DNA of 64,000 nucleotides from NCBI RefSeq assembly GCF_017744115.1, contig NZ_JAGHQW010000030.1:1-64000 (forward strand). Reading direction: 5' to 3'. Positions 27,897-36,272 of the stretch are shown in pieces. Position numbers and translations under genes: made by a program. Under the pieces are notes generated by a model. It was not told the origin of the DNA and did no database searches. It was given only the letters and a program-made list of their open reading frames with translations. Position 1 is the first letter of the stretch. Each line of letters opens with the position of its first letter. The stretch is from Salinisphaera sp. G21_0 (GTDB taxonomy: Bacteria; Pseudomonadota; Gammaproteobacteria; Pseudomonadales; Endozoicomonadaceae).

Positions 27897-28688
27897 ATGA
27901 TCCTGCCCATTGATGATCTGAAAGAGTGGTTTTACATCCTGTCAATGGGGATGCCCCGCATCGTTGCCATGTTTACCGTTCTGCCCATGCTGCACAAGCG
28001 GAACCTTGGCGGGTCCATGATTCGTAACGGCATCTGCATGAGCCTGGTGCTGTTCATGCACCCCATGCTGTCTGAGGCCAAACCCGACGAAACACTGTCA
28101 ATCTACGACACCGGTGGCATCGTGATCAAAGAAGTCTTTATCGGTGCCATCATGGGGTTCGTCCTGGCGATCCCATTCTGGGCCATGGAAGCTGCCGGTT
28201 TTTTTATTGATAACCAGCGGGGTGCTTCCATGGCCAGTACCCTCAACCCGTTTTCCGGCGCGGAAACCTCCCCGATGGGCATCCTGTTCAGCCAGGCCTT
28301 TATTGCTATGATCATGACCAGTGGGCTGTTTCTATTGATGCTGGAAAGCATGATGCTCACCTATCAGGTCTGGCCAGTATTCAGCTACTTCCCAAATATC
28401 AATCAGGACGCAGTAACGTTTTTCCTTGGCCAGTTTGACCTGATTATCAAACTGTCCATGTGGCTCTCCGCGCCGGTCATCATCTGCATGTTTATTACCG
28501 AATTTGGCATTGCCCTGATCAGCCGGGCGGCTCCCCAGCTGAACGTATTCATCCTGGCCATGCCCATTAAATCTGGCGTTGCCCTTGCTATTCTGGTGGT
28601 TTACATAGGAACCATTCTGGAATTATCCCAAAAGCACATGATGGGAATCCCTGAGATGTTTGAATCATTGGGAGTGATCTGGAAATGA
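27897..28688 (+). CDS. sctT: T3SS export apparatus protein SctT
   Basis: 263 residues, FliR/YscT family, with six or so hydrophobic segments and the typical FFIDNQRGASMASTLNPFSG motif after the second region. It completes the SctRST pore complex in the inner membrane. Its end overlaps the sctU start by 4 bases (ATGA). Confidence 0.97.
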   Translation: MILPIDDLKEWFYILSMGMPRIVAMFTVLPMLHKRNLGGSMIRNGICMSLVLFMHPMLSEAKPDETLSIYDTGGIVIKEVFIGAIMGFVLAIPFWAMEAAGFFIDNQRGASMASTLNPFSGAETSPMGILFSQAFIAMIMTSGLFLLMLESMMLTYQVWPVFSYFPNINQDAVTFFLGQFDLIIKLSMWLSAPVIICMFITEFGIALISRAAPQLNVFILAMPIKSGVALAILVVYIGTILELSQKHMMGIPEMFESLGVIWK

Positions 28689-29746
28689 GTGCAGAAAAAA
28701 CCGAACAGCCCACCCCCAAAAAACTCCGCGATGCACGGCAAAAAGGCCAGGTTGCCAAAAGTAAAGAAGTATCCGGCACCTTTAACCTTATCGCGGTACT
28801 GGCAACGCTCTGGTACATGAGTGACACCTTTATTGACAAGATCAAGCAGATGGTGGTGTTTCCCACGTTGAGCTACAACGAACCCTTTGAAGTCTCTTTC
28901 AAAATCGTTACCCACGGTATTCTCAGTTTAACCATGGATCTGCTGATTCCCCTGGTCGCCGTCTCCATGTTTTCTGCCATTATCGGCAACGTCATGCAGT
29001 TTGGCCTGCTGTTTGCGCCTGAAGGTATAAAACCGGATATTGGAAAAATCAGCCCGGTCGGCGGGCTGAAAAAGATTTTCGCCATGAAAAACCTTGTGGA
29101 GTTTTTCAAGTCGGTGATCAAAATCCTGTTTCTGTCATTTGTTGTGTATTACGTCATTTACAGCAGTGTGGGCGACATGGTTGACATGCCCTATTGCGGC
29201 ACTTCATGCATATTACCGGTCGCTGCCCATCTGATTAAAAAGCTGCTGCTCTACGCCATGGTTGCTTTCGTGATAATTGCCATCCTCGACTATATGTTTG
29301 AGCGCTACAACTTTATGAAACAGAACCGGATGAGCAAGGATGAGGTCAAACGGGAGCATAAAGAGAGTGAAGGTAGCCCGGAAATCAAAGGTAAGCGGAA
29401 GGAAATTCATCAGGAAATACTCAACCAGGCGGAAAACACCGGAAAATCAGACGTTGTTATTAAAAACCCGACCCATCTGGCCATTGGTTTGCAGTACCGC
29501 CAGGGTAAGACGCCACTGCCCGTTGTCACGGTTAAAGGTCGTGGTGGTCATGCCCGGTTTATTATCAAAATTGCTGAAAAAGAAGGCATTCCTGTTCTTG
29601 AAAACGTACCACTGGCTCATGCCCTGTTTCATCTAAACATTGCCGATTTTATACCCTGCGAGCTGATTGAGCCCGTTGCCGAAGTATTCCGCTGGGTACA
29701 GGAAATTAAAGAGCAGGAAAATGAGGGAGAGTCGCCTGGCGAATAG
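28685..29746 (+). CDS. sctU: T3SS autoprotease and specificity switch SctU
   Basis: 353 residues, FlhB/YscU family. The N-terminal basic segment (KTEQPTPKKLRDARQKGQVA) is followed by four membrane helices, then a cytoplasmic domain with the self-cleavage motif NPTH at residues 261-264 (VVIKNPTHLAIGLQY). Cleavage between N and P switches substrate class. It is the last gene of the operon and converges on the ankyrin gene with a 28-base gap. The T3SS genes sctV, sctC, sctJ, sctD and others are not in this window. Confidence 0.97.
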   Translation: MSAEKTEQPTPKKLRDARQKGQVAKSKEVSGTFNLIAVLATLWYMSDTFIDKIKQMVVFPTLSYNEPFEVSFKIVTHGILSLTMDLLIPLVAVSMFSAIIGNVMQFGLLFAPEGIKPDIGKISPVGGLKKIFAMKNLVEFFKSVIKILFLSFVVYYVIYSSVGDMVDMPYCGTSCILPVAAHLIKKLLLYAMVAFVIIAILDYMFERYNFMKQNRMSKDEVKREHKESEGSPEIKGKRKEIHQEILNQAENTGKSDVVIKNPTHLAIGLQYRQGKTPLPVVTVKGRGGHARFIIKIAEKEGIPVLENVPLAHALFHLNIADFIPCELIEPVAEVFRWVQEIKEQENEGESPGE

Positions 29747-29774
29747 CAAGTAGTTCACCAAATGACATCATATT

Positions 29775-32336
29775 TTATCCTCTCCCTTCCCGTATCAAAG
29801 CTTTGATCAGCAGGTCGACAACCTCCCACTGCCTGTTCTGTGCTGCAAACATCAGGGCACTGATGCCATTTTCCATACCGGCATTGAGCTCAGCGCCCTT
29901 ATCGATCAACAGCCTGACAGTCTCCACGTGTCCATTCCGGGATGCAAACATCAGGGCAGTGGCACCATTGCCCATGCGTACATTGACCTTGGCGTCACTG
30001 TCGATCAACAGCTCGGCAACATCCCGATACCCACTCTCGCATGCCGACATCAAGGCAGTAAAACCGTCGCTCCTAACAGCATTGACCTCAGTGCCGATGT
30101 CGATCAGCAGCTCGGCGACCTCACGATGCCCGCGCAGGGACGCCAACATGAGTGCGGTGGTACCATTTTCTAAAACAACATCGACCTCAGCCCCCCTGTC
30201 GATCAACAGCCTGACAATCTCCACATGCCCATTCTGAGATGCAAACATCAGGGCAGTGAGGCCAGTGTGCATAACGGTATTGACGTCAGCACCCCTGTCA
30301 ATCAGCAACCTGGCAACCTCCCGGTGTCCTTTCTCGCATGCAAACATCAGGGCAGTGGAACCATCATCCATGGCAACATCGATTTCAGAGTTGTTGTCAA
30401 TCAACAGCCGGGCAACCTCCTGGTGCCCATTCCGGGATGCCGACATCAGAGGAGTGAAACCGTCGGGCATACAGACATTGACAGAAGCGCCCTTGTCGAT
30501 CAACAGCCAGACAATTTCACTGTGGCCGCCCCGGGACGCAAACATCAGGGCAGTGAAGTCATCGTTGTTACTGGCGTTGATTTCGGCCCCCCTGCTGATC
30601 AGCAGCTCAGTGGTGCCCAACTGCCCTTTCATGGCTGCCAACATCAAGGCATTGATGCCATCAACCATACAGGCATTGACCTCAGCTCCCCTGACGATCA
30701 ACAGCCTGGCGACCTCCCGCTGCCCGTTCTCCGATGCCGACATCAGGGCAGTCAAGCCACTGTCAGTTACAGCATCGACCTCAGCGCCACTTTCGATCAA
30801 CAACTCCGCGACCTCACACCACCCGCTCTCTGATGCCAATATCAAAGCAGTGGAACCATCTTCCATACTGTCATTGACATCAGCACCGTTGCCGATCAAC
30901 AGCACGGCGACCTCCCGGTGTCCGTTCCGGGATGCCGACATCAGGCAAGTCAAGCCATTATCCACCCTGGCACTGACATCTGCACCTTTGTGAATCAGCA
31001 GCGCAGCGACCTCCCACTGCCCGCTCCAGGATGCCGACATCAGGACAGTGTAACCACCGTCCATACTGTCGTTGACCTCAGCACCGCTGTTGACCAGCAG
31101 TTTAACGATCTCCCAATGCCCGTTCCTGGCTGCAAATATCACGGCATTGGCACCATCATCCATCCTGGCTTTAACATCAGCGAACCTGCCGATCAGCAGC
31201 CGGACAATCTCCAGATGCCCATTCCGGGATGCCAACATCAGGGCAGTCAAGCCATCTTCACTGACGGCATTGACCTCAGCATCGCGGTCAATCAGCAGTT
31301 CAGCGACCTCACGCTTCCCGTACAGGGATGCCGACATCAGGACAGTCAAGCCATTGTCTGCACGGGCATTGACGTCTGCGCCGTTACCGATCAGCAGCCT
31401 GGCAACCTTACGGTACCCGTTATTGGCTGCCAGCTTCAGGGCTGTTGAGCCATCATCCATAACGGCATTGACCTCAGCACCATTGTCGATCAGCAACTCA
31501 GCGGTCTCGCAATGCCCGTTCCCGGATGCCAACATCAGGGCTGTGGAGCCATTTTCCATAGCGGCATTAACCTTAGCCCCCCTATTGATCATTAGCCTGG
31601 CAGCCTCCACATGCCCTTTATCGGATGCCGACATCAGGGCTGTCCAGCCATTGAGATTGTCGGCATTGCTCCGGCAGACATTGACCTCAGCTCCCCTGTC
31701 CATCAGCAGTACGATGATCTCCCGGTGCCCCCTGCTGGCTGCCAGCATCAGGGCAGTGGTGCCTTTGTTGGTAACGGCATTGATGTCAGCGCCGTTGTTG
31801 ATCAGCAGGTTGGCGATCTCCCGGCTCCCAATCAGGGATGCTGACATCAGGGCTGTGATACCTTTGTCCGTAACGGCATTGACGTCAGCACCGCTGTCGA
31901 TCAGCAGCCTTGCGATCTCAAGGCGCCCGTTCTGGGATGCCCATATCAGGGCGGTTAAGTCATGCTCCATAGGAACATTAACATTAACCCCTTGTAGCAA
32001 CCGGGAACGAATCAAAGACTGATCCCCACGAATACAGGCGTAAAAAAATATCGGATCAGGGAAGTGTTCATCCCGGTAATATTCACCGTTATGCTCATTC
32101 ACCAGAGGCATCGGATTATTCTGACAAGCCGCGCACTTACGTGTACCGAGCAGTTCTTTGGCAAAATCCCTCGAAACACGATCCAGATCAAAGCGGTGCC
32201 CGCACCGGGTATTTACGAACACGGGTACTGCGTCACGTCCATGAAAAGCCCCATGGCCAGTGGAACCAGAAGCCTCATCCGACGACCCGGAGACCTCCAT
32301 GGGAACGGAGGATGAATAATCGGAAGTGACATCCAT
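29775..32336 (-). CDS. 23-unit ankyrin-repeat protein with degenerate RING-like head, probable T3SS effector
   Basis: 853 residues. Residues 1-30 are Ser-rich and disordered, with no Sec signal. Residues 45-71 hold a partial RING-like cluster, C45-G-H47, D50, then C68-A-A-C71; compared with the paralogue downstream, the first Cys pair is absent and the expected Cys at 53 is Arg. From about residue 97 to the end run 23 ankyrin units of 33 residues, consensus GxTALMxASxNGHxEVARLLIDRGAEVNA, with one 5-residue insertion in unit 4 (RSNADNLN). Ankyrin arrays bind protein partners. Position tail-to-tail with sctU and the eukaryotic-type fold suggest a secreted effector; secretion is inferred. The ribosome site before ATG 32336 is weak. 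The same-strand neighbour at 32470 is a paralogue. Confidence 0.88.
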   Translation of the reverse strand: MDVTSDYSSSVPMEVSGSSDEASGSTGHGAFHGRDAVPVFVNTRCGHRFDLDRVSRDFAKELLGTRKCAACQNNPMPLVNEHNGEYYRDEHFPDPIFFYACIRGDQSLIRSRLLQGVNVNVPMEHDLTALIWASQNGRLEIARLLIDSGADVNAVTDKGITALMSASLIGSREIANLLINNGADINAVTNKGTTALMLAASRGHREIIVLLMDRGAEVNVCRSNADNLNGWTALMSASDKGHVEAARLMINRGAKVNAAMENGSTALMLASGNGHCETAELLIDNGAEVNAVMDDGSTALKLAANNGYRKVARLLIGNGADVNARADNGLTVLMSASLYGKREVAELLIDRDAEVNAVSEDGLTALMLASRNGHLEIVRLLIGRFADVKARMDDGANAVIFAARNGHWEIVKLLVNSGAEVNDSMDGGYTVLMSASWSGQWEVAALLIHKGADVSARVDNGLTCLMSASRNGHREVAVLLIGNGADVNDSMEDGSTALILASESGWCEVAELLIESGAEVDAVTDSGLTALMSASENGQREVARLLIVRGAEVNACMVDGINALMLAAMKGQLGTTELLISRGAEINASNNDDFTALMFASRGGHSEIVWLLIDKGASVNVCMPDGFTPLMSASRNGHQEVARLLIDNNSEIDVAMDDGSTALMFACEKGHREVARLLIDRGADVNTVMHTGLTALMFASQNGHVEIVRLLIDRGAEVDVVLENGTTALMLASLRGHREVAELLIDIGTEVNAVRSDGFTALMSACESGYRDVAELLIDSDAKVNVRMGNGATALMFASRNGHVETVRLLIDKGAELNAGMENGISALMFAAQNRQWEVVDLLIKALIREGRG

Positions 32337-32469
32337 AGAACAAATACCCGCATGTGTTAATAAGTGACAGGGTTAGATGAACAATAAACAAAAAAATTCA
32401 ATGCAATAACAACTGTTTAAAGGCGTTGGGAACACAGGCTGGCTTGATTCTGCCTCTGGGAGCCTACGT

Positions 32470-34254
32470 TCAGTCCTCCTTCCTGGCCAGGGCAGCTCTC
32501 AGGACTTGCAGGCTGGCGATATTATTGCTCCCAGCAGCGATGGACAGCGCGGTGAGACCATCCGTAGTCCGGGCGTTGAGATATGCACCTGCCGCAATCA
32601 GGGCTTGCAGGCAGGCGATGTTATTGGTCTCGGCAGCGACCATCAGAGGAGTACTCCCATCATCCGTGCAGACAATGTTAGGATCCGCCCCGGCTGAGAT
32701 CAGGGCTTGCAGGCAGGCGATGTTATTCTCCTCGGCAGCAATGTAAAGTGGTGTGGCACCATCATCCGTGCAGGCAATGTCGGGATCCGCCCCGGCAATG
32801 AGCAGGGCAAGCAGGCAGTCGATGTTATTGTTCTGGGCAGCAATGTACAGCGGGGTAGCACCATCTGTATTTCGGGCGGTGTTAAGCTCCACCCCGGCAG
32901 TAATAAGGGCTTTCAGGCAGGCGATGTGATTGTCCTGGGCAGCAATGAACAACGGGGTGGTGCCCGAATTCAGGGCTGCGTTGAAATCTGCCCCGGCAGT
33001 GATCAGGGCTTGCAGGCAGGCGATGTTATTTTTCTGGACAGCGATGAACAGCGGGGTGGCACCCGAAGTCCGGGCGGCATTGAGATCCGCCCCGGCAAGG
33101 ATCAGGGCTTGCAGGCAGGCGATATGATTGTGCTCGGCAGCGATAAACAGCGGAGTAGTATTCGGAGTCCGGGTGGCGTTGAGATCGGCCCCGGCAGCGA
33201 TCAGGGCTTGCAGGCAGGCAATGTAATTATTCTGGGCAGCGGTGAATAGCGAGGTGGCACCTGAAGTCATGGCGGCATTGAGCTTTGCCCCTGCTGCGAT
33301 CAGGGCTCTCAGGCAGGCGATGCTATTCTGCTGGGCAGCAATCAACAACGGGGTGGTACCATCCGAAATCCTGGCGACATCAAGCCCTGCCCCGGCAGTG
33401 ATCAGAGCTTGCAGGCAGGCGATGTGATTCTTCTGGGCAGCGATGAACAGCGGGGTAACACCTGTATTCAGGGCAGCATTGAGCTCCGCCCCGGCAGTGA
33501 TCAGGGCTTGCAGGCAGGCGATGTTATTGTTCTGGGCAGCAATGTACAGCGGGGTGGCACCCTCCGGACCCTGAGTGGCATTGAGTTTCGCCCCGGCAGC
33601 CATCAGGAGGCGCAGGCAAGCGGTGCTATTGTGACAGGCAGCGATGAACAGTGGTGTGGCACCCGAAGCCAAGGTGACGTTGAGATCCGCCCCGGCAGCC
33701 AACAGGGCTTGCAGGCAGGCGGTGTTATTGTCCTGGGCAGCGATTAACAGAGGGGTGGCACCATCCGCAGACCGGACCGTATTGGGATCCGCCCCGGAAG
33801 CCATCAGGGCTTGCAGGCAGGCGACGTTATTGTTCTGGGCAGCGACGATCATTAGATTAACTTGCTGCCCAGTAACAGCAGACCTGAACGTTTTCCGGGC
33901 AGTGCTGGGGTCCAGCCTCAAAAGCGCGGTTAATTTCTCGACATCACCAGTACGACAGGCTTGCAGTGGGAGGGCTTCGCAGAAGGGTGAGTCCTCATAA
34001 ACACAGGCACCGGCCTCCCGTACCAGCGGCAACACTGCCTGGCGACAAATGCAACAGGTCCCTTGCCCGAATCCGGAACCGATCCATCTCGAAATACAGT
34101 CCAGATCAAACCTGTGCCCGCATTTGGTTTTGACGACAACGGGTACCACACTACGGCCATGGAAATCCTCTTTGCAAATGGAACACTCATCATCACTGAA
34201 TGACCCTGAAGTATCAGTGGATACAGGATAAGAGTAACAGCCAACGGCATTCAT
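32470..34254 (-). CDS. RING-finger plus ankyrin-repeat protein, probable secreted E3 ubiquitin ligase
   Basis: ATG at 34254 gives 594 residues; an upstream TTG (34308) would add 18 hydrophobic residues and has no ribosome site. Residues 24-70 match a RING finger: C24-S-I-C27, C45-G-H47, D50, C53-I-x-x-W, C67 to C70 (CCICRQ), i.e. eight zinc-ligand positions with Asp in place of the fifth Cys/His. CISRW and the final CRQ are typical of RING-H2 fingers. From about residue 95 to the end there are 15 ankyrin units, consensus GATPLFIAAQNNxIACLQALIAAGADLNA. RING plus ankyrin is a eukaryotic ubiquitin-ligase architecture: the array would bind a substrate and the RING an E2. Proximity to the T3SS operon suggests delivery into a host cell. 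Ligase activity and secretion are inferred. Confidence 0.87.
   Translation of the reverse strand: MNAVGCYSYPVSTDTSGSFSDDECSICKEDFHGRSVVPVVVKTKCGHRFDLDCISRWIGSGFGQGTCCICRQAVLPLVREAGACVYEDSPFCEALPLQACRTGDVEKLTALLRLDPSTARKTFRSAVTGQQVNLMIVAAQNNNVACLQALMASGADPNTVRSADGATPLLIAAQDNNTACLQALLAAGADLNVTLASGATPLFIAACHNSTACLRLLMAAGAKLNATQGPEGATPLYIAAQNNNIACLQALITAGAELNAALNTGVTPLFIAAQKNHIACLQALITAGAGLDVARISDGTTPLLIAAQQNSIACLRALIAAGAKLNAAMTSGATSLFTAAQNNYIACLQALIAAGADLNATRTPNTTPLFIAAEHNHIACLQALILAGADLNAARTSGATPLFIAVQKNNIACLQALITAGADFNAALNSGTTPLFIAAQDNHIACLKALITAGVELNTARNTDGATPLYIAAQNNNIDCLLALLIAGADPDIACTDDGATPLYIAAEENNIACLQALISAGADPNIVCTDDGSTPLMVAAETNNIACLQALIAAGAYLNARTTDGLTALSIAAGSNNIASLQVLRAALARKED
34045..34185 (-). 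other. RING-type zinc-ligand cluster in the ankyrin protein
   Basis: This span encodes residues 23/24-70 of the protein starting at 34254. Spacing is C-x2-C-x17-C-x1-H-x2-D-x2-C-x13-C-x2-C. Canonical RINGs have Cys or His where this has Asp; Asp is an accepted zinc ligand in some RING proteins such as Rbx1. The hydrophobic residues (ICKEDF, CISRW) that normally contact the E2 are present. Confidence 0.75.
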
Positions 34255-34791
34255 AAAACAGTCGTATTGGTAAATGGTTGAAAAAGCCTGGAGAAAAAGG
34301 ATAAACAATAATTCAATATAAATAGCTGCCGCTGGTAAAGAAAAATTCCGAGAGCTTTATTACGACGAAAGTATTATAAATTTAATTACAGGAGTGATCA
34401 GGAACAAACGATGTTAATCTGTCATCGTAATCTTCAAGCTGTTATTTTCCATATTAATAATCTATCGTCGTTTACAATCTAAACAGACGAATTACCCCTT
34501 CTGAGCATGGTAAGAATATTCAGCGAAGAGTCTGGCATTAAAACGACAGTATTTGATTAAATGGTAGTTGAAGAAACCATTGATCTTTGTTTTAACCCGG
34601 ATATTTCATAAACTGCCCCGAATCTTGCGCACGATCACATGGATGTGGGAGATAGGGCAACGCAGGATGCCAAAGCCGGGGACTTTGTTGCTCTGGGGGA
34701 TTTGTGAGGGAGCGCCGTGCAGGGCAGTCTATTCCCGGACCTGTAGCCTTCCTGCACTGGTGAATGGGCTGACCGGTGATTGGTATGCTTT
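34255..34791. other. Intergenic region between RING-ankyrin gene and unknown gene
   Basis: About 540 bases, AT-rich for the first 300. From about 34740 to 34605 the minus strand has a short open stretch ending in a stop with residues KVPGFGILRCPISHIHVIVR. It has no start or ribosome site and looks like the tail of a decayed gene, family not recognised. The promoter of the RING-ankyrin gene should lie within 34255-34450. Confidence 0.4.
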
Positions 34792-36255
34792 TCAACCATT
34801 TGCTGGAGTAGCACCGGTCGACCCAATACTTCTACTGAAAAAATCAGTGAGCACCTGCCTGGTTCCCTCCATCGGATATAATGTTTGCGGGTCCGATGCG
34901 ATGATGGGTGACAGCAGCTGATGCGTTTCTTTATCAAAGTACCGTCCCGGCCTGCCACTCTCTGTCCAGTATAATTGATCCGAGAGAGTGCCTGAAACGA
35001 ATCTACGGTTATCCTTATCAATATACTGCACAATATCACTCAGAAAACGCAGGGTCATGATGGTATCCGGAATCAACTTTGACTCTACCCAACAGCAGAT
35101 ACTCAGTTGCTGTGTCAGATCTGCTCCCCATGTGACAGGGCATGTCTTCAGCTCACTTTCCTGATCAGATAAAGCATAATGGATCAACCGCCGGGAAACA
35201 GAACTATAGTTTTCATTCCATCTACGGGGGTGCGTTGCCAGCAGAAATGGTAAAACGGACAACTCTTCATATTTCATTGCATAGCTACACGCTAACTGGT
35301 CATCCAGTGCTTTTATGTGGTTGTTGTAACTGCCAAAGCGATGGCTATGGCGGTTTATTTGATCCGTAAATGACACCATCAAATGACTGATTCTCTCCAT
35401 GGTTCCGGTATTGCGAGTATGTAATGCGTCAAGCCAGATTTCCCTCACCAGACGGAAAAAGACCGGATAATCCAGGTACGCGTTTCGACTGATTACCGGA
35501 AAATCTGCAGGCAGATTTCTAATCAGGGCCTGATACTTTGGGGCACTCTCTTTGAAAGCACGTCGAAAGTCATCATCAGAAAAATCCTTGAACTCCCCGG
35601 GATCAAAACATGCCCAAAGATCAGGGTGAACCTTTGGATGAAGACCCTCGTATTGATCGTCAGGACTGTTGCAAACCTGCATGGCAGACCTGAAATCACA
35701 CAAAATATCCACACCTCTGCCAACTTTCAAAACTGGCCACCCATAGCGGATATAGATTGCTGATTCCTTCAGTGACTCTGGCCACTGGCTGACAATCTCA
35801 GCCACTTTTTGCCGGTCTGGCCACGCAGCGGAGAAATGTTGGTTAAATTCGCAGTGCACACGTTTTTTAAGTGACTGGGCGAAATCCATAACCTGACTTG
35901 CCAGACGGAGCTTGCTATTAGTGCCGGGAGTGTTGTCAACTGCCTCATCAAGGCTGTTCAGTATGGTGGTGATATCAACACGTCTGTCAGTCAGCTCCTG
36001 AAGAATGCGATCTACCGTCAGTGGTTCGGTTGACCGTTGCTGCAATGTTTTTTCTGCGGCGCAGATATCCTGGTCAGAATACCCCTGATACTTCAATTGC
36101 AGACGCTCAGATAATGCAAGGGTGGCGTGCCGTGCGTCGAAGCTTGCTACGTCTGCAGAACAGGCGGCTTGCTGATCTGGCGGCAACGGTAATTGATCGG
36201 CTGTGACAACAGGTTGTGAAGCGGATGGTAATGGTGACCCGGTAGGATAAGTCAT
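34792..36255 (-). CDS. Unrecognised 487-residue protein, possible effector
   Basis: I do not recognise the family. The first 45 residues are Pro/Ser/Gln-rich and disordered (SPLPSASQPVVTADQLPLPP), with no signal peptide. Residues about 47-90 form three predicted helices (ERLQLKYQGYSDQDICAAEK, then LTVDRILQELTDRR) with a loose resemblance to UBA-type three-helix bundles. The rest is a mixed-helical globular region with many aromatic residues. The weak ribosome site, disordered N-terminus and place in a run of ankyrin genes next to the T3SS fit an effector. It lies 17 bases downstream of the 36273 gene, so the two are probably one operon. Confidence 0.6.
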   Translation of the reverse strand: MTYPTGSPLPSASQPVVTADQLPLPPDQQAACSADVASFDARHATLALSERLQLKYQGYSDQDICAAEKTLQQRSTEPLTVDRILQELTDRRVDITTILNSLDEAVDNTPGTNSKLRLASQVMDFAQSLKKRVHCEFNQHFSAAWPDRQKVAEIVSQWPESLKESAIYIRYGWPVLKVGRGVDILCDFRSAMQVCNSPDDQYEGLHPKVHPDLWACFDPGEFKDFSDDDFRRAFKESAPKYQALIRNLPADFPVISRNAYLDYPVFFRLVREIWLDALHTRNTGTMERISHLMVSFTDQINRHSHRFGSYNNHIKALDDQLACSYAMKYEELSVLPFLLATHPRRWNENYSSVSRRLIHYALSDQESELKTCPVTWGADLTQQLSICCWVESKLIPDTIMTLRFLSDIVQYIDKDNRRFVSGTLSDQLYWTESGRPGRYFDKETHQLLSPIIASDPQTLYPMEGTRQVLTDFFSRSIGSTGATPANG

Positions 36256-36272
36256 AAGTAAACACCAGATAA

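Noticed and set aside
23280-29746. Flagellar export genes (fliI to flhB) instead of a T3SS
   Set aside because: The N-O-P-Q-R-S-T-U order is that of Ysc-type injectisomes, a CesT chaperone adjoins, and no flagellar structural gene is present.
29803-33249. Long plus-strand open frames opposite the ankyrin genes
   Set aside because: They mirror the periodic minus-strand ankyrin codons, lack ribosome sites and make low-complexity translations.
30000-33900. Regularly spaced similar DNA repeats resembling a CRISPR array
   Set aside because: Period is about 99 bases, repeats are imperfect, and the minus strand reads continuously as ankyrin units; no cas genes are present.
34568-34921. 117-codon plus-strand frame
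   Set aside because: It overlaps the 3' end of the 487-residue gene in antisense and shows no start signal or recognisable domain.
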